A stretch of DNA of 64,000 bases from Casuarina equisetifolia (lineage: Eukaryota; Streptophyta; Magnoliopsida; Fagales; Casuarinaceae). The position numbers were made by a program, and so were the translations under genes. Shown piece after piece: positions 45,128-56,165 of the stretch (within the stretch, counting starts at the first letter, position 1; each line of letters begins with the position of its first letter). Under the pieces are notes generated by a model. It saw only the letters and a list, made by a program, of their open reading frames with translations, was not told where the DNA came from and made no database searches. The stretch spans positions 24,746,682 through 24,810,681 of the forward strand of contig CM052360.1 of the NCBI GenBank assembly GCA_028551475.1. Direction: 5' to 3'.

Positions 45128-48100
45128 ATGTGTTGTCAAGCTTCAGTAGCGGATCGTGCTCCATCCCAAAATGCTGTTCCAAAATCCGATCGTCGCGCAG
45201 CAAATTATCAACCGGGCATTTGGGGAGACCATTTCCTCAAATATGCTTCTGAGTTCCCGGTAAAAGAGTTTCTCTCGCATTTCAGTAAGCTGTCCTTAAT
45301 TGGCATACAAAAGAATACCAAGCTGCTCCACACAAAAAATAAGGACACGCACCCTTAGTCTCCAAATAACTCTAACAATGGTTCATTTAATTTCCCAATT
45401 AAAAAAAAAAAAAGAAATCCTTGACTCTCAAATCTAAGAGAACTCATATCTATGTTTGTCACACTGCATGTACGTTCTGTAACTCAAGATTAGCGTTCAC
45501 TTTTGTACTTTCAAGTATCTTAAACTTGGCCTTTTCCATGATAAAAAAAAATATACCTGGATCTAAAATTTTATTGATATTCATCTGCTAGCCTTTTATT
45601 TGTGCATATTACCCATAGTAATTAAACTGCATATCTTAATCTTTGAGTTGCATGAACAAGACAGTAATGATAATATAAAGTAGCAAATTCAGGAATTGAA
45701 GGACAAAGTAAGGACTATGCTTATTGCTCCAGTTGAGAAGCCTTTTGAAAAATTGAACTTAATTGATGCAATTCAATGTTTAGAAGTACCTTATTACTTT
45801 GATTTGAGATAAGAGATTTTGTGACAATTGCACAAGACTCTTCGTGACCATGATGAGCATGAAAATCATGGTTGTACTCCAATTTCAACTATTGAGACAA
45901 GCAGGTTATTACATTTCATGTGGTAAGCTATATGATTTTCTTTTTGGTAGTTTTGTTTTTGCTTTTTATTATGTATAATGCTTCTTCAAAGTTTCCAAAA
46001 GGAACCTTAATCTAATAGACACAACTTCAGAGTAAAATTTGAAATTGGTATGACGTTGTACATTGTATAAAGCTATAATTATATATGGTAAAAACATGAA
46101 ATTGTTATTCCTCCTTCATGTTATCCTATAAGCATTACATCTCTTCTGGTTAGACTATAACCATAAAAGTTTGTTGAGTTTATGGATAACCATGGAAGGT
46201 TCAAGAAATCACTATGCAATGACATGCAAAGAATGTTAAGCTTGATGAAGCCACACATCTCATAATGCATGGGGAAGATATATTGGATGAAGCACTTGTC
46301 TTCTCTACGACACATGTTAAGGTTGTGGCATCCCACTTAAACCCTTATTTTATAGCACAAGTAACCCATGTCTTAAAGCAGCCTATTTGGAAAGGAATAC
46401 TAAGCTTGGAGGCAAGAGATTACTTTTCCATATACTAAAAGGATGCTTCACACTATGAAACACTTACTTACCTTTGTAAAGTTAGATTTCAACTTGTTAC
46501 AAAGAATGCACCATAAAGAACTTACTGATATTACAAGGTTAGTTCTTAACCTATGCGATAGTTGTAAGTGGACATAAGTTTTTAAATTACTCTAGGTTGA
46601 TAATATAATTCTACAGTATTGTCTTATAGGTGGTGGAGAGACTTGGACTTTACAAGGAAGCTATCTTTCGCAAGAGATAAAATCGTGGAGTGCTACTTTG
46701 GATATTAGGAGTGTTCTTTAAGCCCAAGCATCTCAGAAGGATACTAAGCAAAGTGATAGCCATGACCTCTCTTATTGATGACATCTATGAGGTGTATTTA
46801 AGCTATTTACTAAAGCATTCAAGAGGTTGAATTGACACACTTGCTAATTTTAGCTCTCTTTGAATGAAATTTACATGTTATTAGCATAAGTTTGTTGTTC
46901 CAGTTGTTAAATTAATTTGGAATGATCAAGACCTGCTTTATAGGTGGCATATTGGTGCCAAAGATCGACTTCTATAGTAAATTAAAATATGCTACCTAGC
47001 TCTCTTGGATGTTTGCAATGAAATGAATCAAAAAATAAGTAAAGAAAGATCATACTGCATTAGATATGCAAGAAAAGTAGTGAGCATTTTGTACATAAAT
47101 TTAAAAGATTAGTTGAAAATGTTAGTTAACTTATCCATGACTTCTAGGATTACATTATTTCGATATATAACATGAAAAAATCATCTTAAAAAGACTACTT
47201 ACTTTTTTCATTGTAAACTAATAGAAAAGATTTTCAATTTTCAATTAAAAATTGAAGAAATCTAACTAGCAAAATAGAAAATGAAGATTGTCATACTTCC
47301 TTTATAGAGGGTTGGTTATCTTTCCTCTATAAGGCAATGCTTAATCACTTCTACCTCAAAAGAGATGGTTATCTATTATGTAAAAGTTGACTTGTCAACA
47401 AATTTTGAACCCAAACCTCACAGTTTATCATCAATAGTTTTGTTGCTAAACTATTGGTTTGAATTTACTTTAATAAAGGAACTACTAGAAAAATTGATGA
47501 AAATTTCATTAAAGATGAATTTAATAAAAAAATATTATTATAATTAGCAAAAGAAAAATTTTTAAACCCTAATGACTAATTTGATACAAAACATAAATCT
47601 CATGAACAACATTCCTGAAACCATTTAGACAAATAAAAAATGATAACAACAAATTAGTACGTTACAATATTAACTATTCTTGTTTTAACTTCTTTTTTGT
47701 TAGATGAAAAATCAAGTTAGAGCTTATTTTCATGAAGCCAAATGGTTATATGAAAAATATATTCCCACAATTGATGAATATATGGATGTGGCAACAATTT
47801 CCTTGGGTTACCCATTGTTATCAACACCTTTGGTTGGAACGGGAGAGGCCATCACAAAAGACTTTTTTGAGTGGTTATTAAGTGATCCTAAAGTGGTTAG
47901 AGCTAGACCCATTGATGACATGACATTGTATATGGTTTTAATTCTTTTTACACAATAATCATTATATATCTCTGAATTGCAGTGTTTTTTGTTTATTTAA
48001 AATTTCTCAGACAAACGTTACCCTTCTAATATAGACTTAGCGTTTTTAGTTTGAGCAAAATAGAGAACATGTTGTCTCAGCAGTTGAATGTTGCAGGGTA

Positions 48101-48342
48101 CAACATGGTCTTTCAGAAGAGGAAGCAATCAAAAAATTACTAAAACAAGTTACAAATGCGAGGAAGGATATGATGAAGAGTGCCTTTCCTCAGCCAGTGT
48201 TCCCACGCCCCTTATGAAGCCAATACTCAACCTTACACGTGTAGCTGATGTCATATAAAAGGACAACGATAGCTACACCAATACTGGAACCGTGCACAAA
48301 GATTTCATAACTGTTTTGCTCGTTGATGCTGTGCCTGTTTGA
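45128..48342 (+). pseudogene. TPS-a type sesquiterpene synthase pseudogene, seven exons
   Basis: TPS-a enzymes cyclise farnesyl diphosphate in the cytosol. All seven exons of the usual layout are traceable. Exon 1 (45128 to about 45286): RRAANYQPGIWGDHFLKYAS, no transit peptide. Exon 2 (about 45691-45903): MLIAPVEKPFEKLNLIDAIQ. Exon 3 (about 46172-46537): the MDNHGRFKKSLCNDMQ segment and the later HLNPY..QVTHVLKQPIWKG segment lie in different frames. Exon 4 (46630 to about 46860): ends in [11 protein letters not shown], so the DDxxD motif reads DDIYE. Exon 5 (about 46943-47076): KICYLALLDVCNEMNQ. Exon 6 (47704-47940): MKNQVRAYFHEAKWLYEKYI. Exon 7 (about 48055-48342): EQNREHVVSAVECCRVQHG to VPV-stop. 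Stops in exons 2, 4, 5 and 7 and frameshifts in exons 3 and 7 make it non-functional. Confidence 0.9.
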
Positions 48343-49003
48343 GTATGAACCTCTACATGGATGGTTTGCAATATATATTTGTGAGTATGACATGTAAGTG
48401 TCCTTTGATTTAATGAGGAAAACCAGGTTCCATATATGAGTTTTGTATTCGGTGTCTGTGTTGCTGCGTGTGTTCACGTTGGACTCCACCAATATAGCGC
48501 TAGCAGCGCAGAGTTCCTGGGGTGGACAACTGGTTCGTCACTCATCTGCACTAGATTTAGCAATATTTTATTTCACTGTCAAGGTAGTCTCATCATGACT
48601 GATATTTTATTATGTGTTCCTTTGTATAATAAGGACTTGAACGTTCATGGTTTAGATGTAATCAGTTGCATTACTTGTCCTTTGGTAATATATGGTAGAG
48701 CTACAATCAATAGTTATAGGTGGAGTATTATTTCATTGGGAAAACATATACCCGTAAAAAGCATGGAGGTTCCCATTCAGGCTATGCCTATAGCTGAGCT
48801 GATGTCTTTTGCTTATTAGTTACAAGATGAATAGGTTATTTTGAATGGTCTAGGCATATCAAACGTTTCATCTATTGATGCCAATATGAAACCTTCATAG
48901 AATTTATATCCTTAAGGTTCTTTTAGTACCCACCGTTTTCTATATTTGGTTATGGTTGGATCACTTCTTTCAATCCTTACAGTATCATAAGAAAAATTGA
49001 AGT
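48343..49003. other. Region downstream of the terpene synthase relic
   Basis: One 127-codon frame (48436-48819) has no recognised domain and weak coding character; probably chance. Confidence 0.35.
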
Positions 49004-49095
49004 AGAGCTAATAGCTTAATGGTAAGTGGTAAGAGCAATTGACTTCTGATCTAATGATTTTCCGTTTGAATCCCCGCCCTTCTATTATCTATGAA
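49004..49095 (+). repeat. tRNA-derived SINE-like or tRNA relic
   Basis: Contains an A-box-like TAGCTTAATGG near 49011 and a B-box-like GTTTGAATCCC near 49060 at roughly tRNA spacing, followed by an A-rich tail. No clean cloverleaf or anticodon stem was found, so it is not called a functional tRNA. Confidence 0.35.
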
Positions 49096-49154
49096 GGAAA
49101 AAAGAAATGTGATAAGAAAAACTAACACGATTGACCATATAATTACAAGTAAAG

Positions 49155-49345
49155 GGTTGAAGTTCTAAGAACTCTAAAAGCTTATAATGGTTGAACTATT
49201 ACACCTAATTAATTGCTTCCAATGAGAATTTATTGGTTCCATATTCGTTTCTTCATTAGCTATTGGTTCCCTAGCAACTGTTTGGAGCCACATGCTCCCC
49301 GTAACTTCAATAACACATCATTCTCATCAATCCAAGGTGGCGTCA
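49155..49345 (-). pseudogene. NFU exon remnant, copy 3
   Basis: Aligns with 27930-28200, the exon and its 5' splice region: shared GTTGAAGTTCTAAGAACTCTAA-type start, then TATTGGTTCC..GCAAC and AGCCACATGCTCCCCGTA...TTCAATAAC. It keeps only scraps of the CGSC-exon code and has internal deletions. It shows that a third DC1/NFU block once existed here. Confidence 0.6.
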
Positions 49346-49489
49346 TTTTATAAGACGAATTGCAAGAGATATTGAAGAACTTGGTTTCATTTTTGTTTTT
49401 GGAATCTAGACTAGTAAAATGAGCTTGTTAAAGTTGTTAAGGGTAGACTGGACGATCTGAAACTTGGAACTATTAGTTATCTTGTTGAC

Positions 49490-49610
49490 TAACCTATTGA
49501 AGATTATTTTAGAGAATTCTAGTGCTTCATTTGTAAAAAAGAAAGAAACCTAAACTACTTGTTTTTATTGTTCTACAGAATATGATTTTGTTGCTTGTAT
49601 CCAATCTATT
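49490..49610 (+). pseudogene. DC1 remnant, copy 3, penultimate module
   Basis: Translates in one frame as TTCFYCSTEYDFVACIQSILG, aligning with SCYYCAYCDFTAHISCVIG of the large DC1 gene. A stop precedes it and two cysteines are lost. Confidence 0.55.
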
Positions 49611-50637
49611 CTTGGAGAGAATTCATACATTAAATATAGAAATACTTTGAAAAAGGAAGAGCATAAAAGATGAATTCCTCATTCATCTAGCTCTATGTCA
49701 AAGTGATCAACCTTGTAGCCTTTTGGTTTTGGCGTCAAATTCTACTGGCTCATTTGAGCGTCAGCGAGATTAGATAGAGTGTCTGGGATTCGCGATGCTA
49801 ACCACAAAGTTGCAGCATCGAATTCAACCGTTAGGGGAAACAAATGACGTGTTGTAAGGCTTAGAACCTTTCTTTTGATGAGACATTACAAATCATTTTA
49901 GTGGATCAACATATGCACCTAATTGGATGGAGGTTTTCCCAAATAGTGAAAAATGAAAAAAGTTAATCACAAGCATTACTCATGCCCGACTGCCTTAATT
50001 AATCTTATTATTTAGTTTGATTTTTATATATTTTTTCTTTTATTTCCCCTCACAGGAAAAGATCTACATGAACTTTTGGAGTGTGCAAGAGACTTGGTTG
50101 AATTCGATCATGGACGAAAACGCAAGAGATGAGAACTTCAAGTGAATTCCGCCGTCTTACGTACTCATGTGTAGAAAACATATAGAAAGATGAGCATCAC
50201 AGGCTTGAGAGCGACACTACCTCATTTTCATGCACGGACCCTTCGTGGTGGAGGCAGTTGCATCGGGCGACAAGGAGCCTCCAAATTCTTCCATAGCCTG
50301 AAACGTTCTGGCAACCAGCCATTTGGGTGGGGTCAAGCAGCACTTAATAGAAAAAATTGTGGTTTGCTGCCGGTCACTGTCCCAATGAGCCGAAGCGTAT
50401 CGGAAGCCAGCCGTTTGAGGCTGATCGAATCAGGTCAGGTTGCACTTAATAAAAGAGTCGTGATCTGCTGCCGATTCCGTCGTAAAACATTGTGAAATAA
50501 CCTGACACTCCCCGATGAGCCAAAACCTCGTGGAACCCTGCCGTTTGAGGCTGATTGGATCGGGTCAGGTTGCATTGACAAGAAAAATCGTTTTTGGCAA
50601 AGCTTGGGAAATACTCCGTTAACTGCCTCCTCTCCAA
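49611..50637. other. Sequence splitting the DC1 remnant; includes GC-rich direct repeats
   Basis: Between two DC1 pieces that would be adjacent in an intact gene. Bases 50056-50130 follow a good acceptor (CCCCTCACAG) and encode KDLHELLECARDLVEFDHGR, an unrecognised exon-like piece. Bases 50290-50600 hold three imperfect direct repeats (see next entry). Confidence 0.4.
50290..50600. repeat. Three imperfect GC-rich direct repeats
   Basis: Units centred near 50320, 50411 and 50541 share GAGCC(G/A)AA..C(G)T, CAGCCxTTTGxG and GGTCAGGTTGCA(C)TTAATA/TGACAAG. Spacing is about 91 and 130 bases. Composition is quite unlike the AT-rich surroundings. Confidence 0.65.
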
Positions 50638-50812
50638 TGTGCTATTGTTAGCTCCTTAAAAAATGGAAATCATGAGCATCCTGTTATACTTGTTAAAGAA
50701 CGTCGTGACTCTTTTGAATGTCATTTGTGTGAAACATACATAGGAGATGAGATGGCTCTTGAATGTACTCAATATACATTTAATTTTCATTTTAAATGTT
50801 ATTATTTTTAAC
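50638..50812 (+). pseudogene. DC1 remnant, copy 3, last module
   Basis: In-frame piece IVSSLKNGNHEHPVILVK, then FECHLCETYIGDEMALECTQ to FHFKCYYF-stop, very like the C-termini at 2029 and 22362. One CxxC in the final half-module has changed (CTQY). No start. Confidence 0.75.
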
Positions 50813-51320
50813 TGTAATACAATGTAAATTATTTAAATATTAGTAGAAATTGTGACATGATATTGAGCCATTGAATGTCACGTTCATATCTAATACCTAA
50901 GCGTTTATAGATCTTCTATCCATCTGGAATTTATGGGACTTTGTACAAAGGATAATAACAGATATGAGCCACCATACTTGTCAGTACATTTGAATAATAT
51001 CTAAAAATTTGAATACTAATAAGCCCGTGATCGTTAACTATTAAATCTTTGTTTTAAACTAGTAGCGAAAGGCCAATCAGCTGTATCAACATTTATTCTT
51101 AATGTAAAATTTCTCGTCTTAGCCACTTTAAGCTTACTATAATATTCAGTAGTGATTTTTACGATTACAATGGATCTTCAAACGCTGCACATGCGGTACG
51201 GTTCACTTCGTGCAGGATTTTACATTAATCTATGATACCCACGTCTATGAATGCAGCTTAATGATAACAATAAAGCCGTTGTGGGGAAAAAAAAACAGTG
51301 GTGATTAACAATCAAACATA
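50813..51320. other. Non-coding flank with a dispersed-repeat fragment
   Basis: 50870-50990 is a further copy of the GTCACGTTCAT...ATGAGCCACC repeat. No gene seen. Confidence 0.4.
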
Positions 51321-52410
51321 TAAAACAATTTTTCAAGCCATTTGATAGAAAAGCTGGACACTATAATAAATAAACATTATTTTAAGTCATTTGATGCAAA
51401 AGTTTGACATTAAAAACCACGGCGGTTAACAATCAAATATATAAATAATTAAGCCAGTTAATGTCAAAACTTAAGTGTCATGTTTCACAAAAATAAAATT
51501 ATTGTGAAAAAAGAAAGATAAAGGCAGTTAACAATCATGCTCATAAGATATTGCCATTTGATGTCAAAGTTTCACAATTGTGCTACATAGAAATTATTAG
51601 AGTATGAGGGTCCATCCCAAAATCTTAAGGCTTTAAGTAAAGAATTCTCATCACTTATAAGACTACAAGTCCATCTTCTCACTTCCAATGTGGGACAACA
51701 CTCACTTTCAACATAAATGACAATCATAGAAACAAATAGATCATGGTGCGTAACTTTGAACCTTGTAACCAATATTTTGGCCATTTGATATAAAAGTTTC
51801 ACCATCCTGTTGCATCAAAAATAACATTATTGTGGGAACAAAGAGATTACTGCGGCCATCATTCAATCTGAGAATGAACATACATATAATATTTTAAGCC
51901 AGTTAGTGCCAAAATTCCACCATCGTGTTGTATAAAAATTAAAATATTGTGAAAGAAGAAAGATAGGAGTAATTAACAATCAAACTTGTAAACAATATTT
52001 TAAGCCATTTGATGTCAACATTTAACTATTCTATTGCATAGAAATGACAATCATAGAAACAAATGGATCATGGTGGCTAAATTTCAACTTATAAGCAATA
52101 TTCTTAACCATTTGGTACAAAAGTTTCACCATCCTATTGCATCAAAAATAATATTATTGTGGGAACAAAGAGATTAGGGCAATCATCATTTAATCTAACA
52201 AGGAATATATGAATAAATATTTTAAGCAATTAATGCCAAAATTTCACCATAATATTACATAAAAATAAATTACTATGAAAAAGAAAGATGGGAGTAGTTA
52301 ACAATCAAGCTCATAAACAATATTTTAAGTCATTTGATGCCAAAGTTTCACTACTCTAGTGCATATAAATGACAATCTTAGAAACAAAACGGATCATGGT
52401 GACCAAGAGT
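51320..52410. repeat. Satellite-like array with higher-order A-B-C structure
   Basis: About ten monomers of 95-120 bp, each opening with AATATTTTAAGCCATTTGATGxCAAAGTTTCACxATC. Three monomer types recur in order: A (GGGAACAAAGAGATTA; 51772, 52098), B (AAGAAAGATAGGAGT.GTTAACAATCAA; 51450, 51890, 52220) and C (ATGACAATCATAGAAACAAATGGATCATGG; 51548, 51993, 52318). The trimer period is about 325 bp. Single monomers also occur at about 10285, 12640, 40260, 41610, 43340, 56945 and 59410. Confidence 0.8.
51592..51715. mobile_element. Small insertion inside a type C monomer
   Basis: Bases between ACATAGAAAT and AAATGACAATCAT break one C monomer. The insert has CAATGTGGGACAACACTCACTTTCAACATAAAT at its right side, a word set common in plant non-autonomous repeats. 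Flanking AAAT may be the target duplication. Confidence 0.45.
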
Positions 52411-55400
52411 ATATTCCTTTACTCTTTTTATTTTATTTTTTATTTTTATAAAAGTTGATTCTTGAACGTCTTTATTTGCCGTATAAATTTAACTTATTAT
52501 TTGGAAATTATTTAGATTCACGCAATAGATTGATTATTTATTCTAATTTTTTCCAATATCTTTTATAAAATTCGTGTCTTTGAACGGTAAAATTTTGATT
52601 TAAGGGATATAATTTCATCTATTGAGCTCAAATACAACTGTTCAAAAGAAGTAAAAAGTTGTCTAACTCATACAGGCTGATCTTATTATAACAAAATTAT
52701 TTTTTGTGGATGAACAATTTGACTCCTTACAGGATCTTTATATTTTATCTTTTGTTTCTAGTTTTCGTAACGTAAGATGGAAAATTTTAGTCTAATTTTC
52801 CTTGTACATAATATATAGAAAGGTCGATTGTTTGTAAAAGTTCTGTCCAATACTTTGTTTGTCGCCGAATAAGGATTGTCCAGGTCTCAACGTATGTAGT
52901 CCTACAATACGTGTCAGTTTTCCTCCCGCGGCTACAAAGACATGGCTAGTAATGTGCTCGTAGGCTAGATGCTAGAAGCACATATAGAGAACAAGAATTT
53001 GAAAAACAAAATATAGCATAATTTGGTCTCGCTGATGCAAACAATTGACTCTCAATAAAATGGAGCTTCAAAGAAAAGGAGTTGAAAATAATAACAACTA
53101 AATCCTCTTGTTAAGGTCTCACCAGCGATGTCAGATGATGCATCTCATCAACCAAATCATGCACATTGACAATCTGTAATGGTATTAAGTACTTTCTTTC
53201 ATTATGTGATTATATCAACTTAATTAATTAGATCAAATGGTTAGTTTGTAAGGTTACTATAACAGATTAACTAACTAGATTAAGTGGTTAGTCTGTTGTA
53301 ACAGTTTTCTGGGTTAATAAAGTTATATTTTAAGACAGATTTTCGTGAATAAAAATTGTTTTCTCAGGAATGTGATCCTCTTTTTAAAGAAATCAAAATA
53401 CAGTTTTACCTTAGAGGCTTATAACTATTTTAGTTATATGTTTTGATTATCAGCCACATAACACAATCCTTGAATAATAATTGTTATTATCATATATGAA
53501 AGATTCATTAGGTTAATTGATTTATCAAAGGAAAGATATTAATTAGGCAGGAGGGAACTTGTATATTTAATACAAAAAACTAACACCCAACAAACATAAT
53601 TTCCACTTATTTCTCTTCCAAATTACTCTTGATTTTCAACTTGGTGTTTTTATCATTTTTTGCGTTACTTTATTTTTCTAAAATAATATCAGGGTAGAAA
53701 AAAAAATAAAGAAGTTGTGTCAAACGGGCTTTACGTATAACTCCTTTTTACTATTTTTTTTAAAAGTTAAAATCAACATCAAATCTACTCGCCCTTTATT
53801 TTGTATCTTTATTTTTGGACCACAACACAAAACTTCCTTCTTCTTCTTCTTCTTCTTCTTCTTCTTCTTTTTTTCCTTTTAAGCCTTAACCATCCTAGCT
53901 TGCTTTTCTATTCTAAATCTTCTTTTGTGATGTTTGTAAAAAAATCCTTTACTTTTCTCTACATTTTCTTGGGATGAAATTGCAAATCCCCCATATGGGT
54001 TTTACTCGTACTTTCCAGTGCTTTATCTGATTTATTATGGGCTTCATTCGGCTTATTGTGGGTTTTACTCATCTCATTGTAGGCTTCAACTTTGTTTGCC
54101 CCTTTGCAAACTTTACTTTAATTTATTCACCTTTCTATAGAAAGTTCCAGTCAAAACTAGGCCCTGAGCTCTTCAAAATCAATCAGGCCTCAAAAGCTCA
54201 TAAAATCAACTAGCTTCAGGCTTATAAATCCAATAAGCCTTCCTGCCTAAAAATCAACTCGACCTTCAGCCCACAAAATCAATAGGCTTTCTCAACCCAA
54301 TAATTTTGATTAATGATTTCCTACGAATTATCTACAATTAAGTGATTATTCAAAAAGCAAGCATGTTATTTTGCATTCCTCTCTTAATTTAGTTCTTTTT
54401 CTATTTTTTAATGATATTATAGTATTTGCCTCAACTATTTTGCCAAAAGACATAGGTCTAAAAGTTAATTTCACCATATTTTATTTAACTATTATTTCTA
54501 ATTTAGGCTTTTAACTCTATGCCTAACTCAAATAGCTTCTTCTGAGATGAATTTGATATCATTTATTATTTGTCTTAATTAAATAACAATAATGTCAAAA
54601 TATTTTATTTAAATATCATTCTTAACTTAAAGTCCATAAATCTAAGCCTAACATATCATGCAAATTGTGAACGAGATTTGGATGAACCTACTTCTGATTA
54701 TACGAAGGAATGCTTGTTTGTGCAAGGGGCCCACGTCCTAGAGATATGGGGAACCCATCATGCGAAAATCAAAAGTACCAAGGAAAGGAAAGGTGAGACT
54801 CGCTTCCCCATGTCTCCTTTTCCTTTTTGTACTTCTAAAATCAAAGTAATAAATTCTTATTCTTTCTTAGCATAGCCTTTAAGTACATATTTTAAGAATA
54901 ATTACTTGCATAGTAATATATCATGTATGGTTTTACATGCAAACAAGTTAAAACGATGTGTGGATTATCCCATTATTCTAAAACAACATGTAAGTGACAC
55001 ATTGAAAAAACCACTTGTCATATTCTTTTTTTTTTCCTTTCTTTATATATTTTGTCTTTAAAAACACAATATTAGGCTTTTTAACTAACAAGTCTTTTAA
55101 TTTCCATATAATAGACATTTGCTTTAGTCCTTTATAAGACTATGTCTTTTTTGGTTGAAATCAAGATAGCATATCCTTTACGCTTTTCTAAATCGACGTA
55201 CGACTGGAGCCCCTTTAATTGGATATGTTGCTACGACCTTTCTTACAACAAATGCCGTTTAAACCACTCCTAAACGATAATTTTTCCATTCGGCCTTTCA
55301 AATACAGAGTCAATGAACCTTCTCCGAAATGAAATTATTTTTTTTGGTTATTTTCTTTGCATTTATTTTCGGCCAAGTCTGAATATCATATCCGTAAGAC

Positions 55401-55420
55401 AATATCAAAGGTTTTATTTT
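52411..55420. other. AT-rich non-coding region, possible decayed LTR
   Basis: No gene supported. 53178-53690 has LTR-like traits (GTTAGTTTGTAAG and GTTAGTCTGTTGTAACAG words, a region ending near AATATCAGGGTAG that recalls a worn primer site), but no partner was found. 54000-54300 has short low-complexity direct repeats (AATCAATxGGCCT, GGGTTTTACTC). The open frame at 54678-54875 is not recognised. Confidence 0.35.
53834..53870. repeat. (TTC)n microsatellite
   Basis: About 12 TTC units followed by a T-run. Confidence 0.9.
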
Positions 55421-55429
55421 TGCATATAG

Positions 55430-56165
55430 CTGGAATGAAAATAAAGGAATATGTTCCTGAGAAATTGCAAGGTCCTGCACTTCAACTGCAAGAGGAGCTG
55501 CTCCGGTTTGAGGTGCACTTTGTTTTCATTAATTGCACCATCATTCTCAAACAATAAAGTCAAGTGGAGTTTTTACCTTTGAATAGTTTCGGTTGGACGA
55601 GTTAAACAATATGGTTGTCATGTAAGTGCTTTCCGTGCTGTGCGTGAAGTCAAGACAAAAGCTCATTTCATTGATCATCGGAACAAAAAGAAGCATATGC
55701 TGAAGGTTTTTTTGCTACCATCTGCAAAGAGCTTCAAGATAACGCCAGAGAATGTTTAAAGCATACAGCAGAAGGATGCAATGTTGTGGCAGATCTCAAT
55801 GCCACAGCTGCCTTCGCTGCCGCCTACACAATACCAAGACGTCCAAATCAGAATTCTGGTTTACCTGTCCTTCTCTATGAGCTTCTCTTTGTGGTCTTCA
55901 CCGTAAATCACGTACTCTCCCTTGCATGCGCTTTGACGGCAGTAGTTATGTTTCTTTCAACCCTCGCATCCCCATTCGATTTGATAACGTCAAGCAGTCT
56001 CTGCCCAATTAGCAGATGCTAGGCTTCACATTTTTGTTTCTTTCCGTCTCCATGATGGTTCCAGCATTTGCGGCGACAACCATTCTCATAATAAGTCATA
56101 ACGAAAGCTGGACAAAAGTTGTCCTCTTTACCCTTTTTTTCCTTCCAGTCGGTAACCTTGGACTA
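55430..56165 (+). pseudogene. Ankyrin-repeat/PGG membrane protein, C-terminal relic (ACD6/ITN1-like)
   Basis: In this plant family the N-terminal ankyrin repeats are followed by a PGG domain with about four membrane spans, often tied to defence or salt responses. Here a short exon (about 55430-55512) gives VPEKLQGPALQLQEELLRFE, the linker that precedes PGG. The next exon gives CKELQDNARECLKHTAEGC, then VVADLNATAAFAAAYTIP and spans LPVLLYELLFVVFTVNHVL and LACALTAVVMFLSTLAS, followed by LGFTFLFLSVSMMVPAFAAT and VVLFTLFFLPVGNLGL-stop. The PGG motif itself reads PRR. A frameshift near 56015 separates the last two spans, and no ankyrin repeats are found upstream, so it is a pseudogene or fragment. 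Confidence 0.82.

Noticed and set aside
48436-48819. 127-codon frame after the terpene synthase relic
   Set aside because: Mixed hydrophobic sequence without recognisable motifs; overlaps the expected 3' flank of the pseudogene.
49004-49095. Functional tRNA gene
   Set aside because: A- and B-box-like words are present but acceptor and anticodon stems do not pair convincingly; kept only as a tRNA-like relic.
50290-50600. CRISPR-like array
   Set aside because: Only three imperfect units with unequal spacing in a plant nuclear sequence; ordinary direct repeats.
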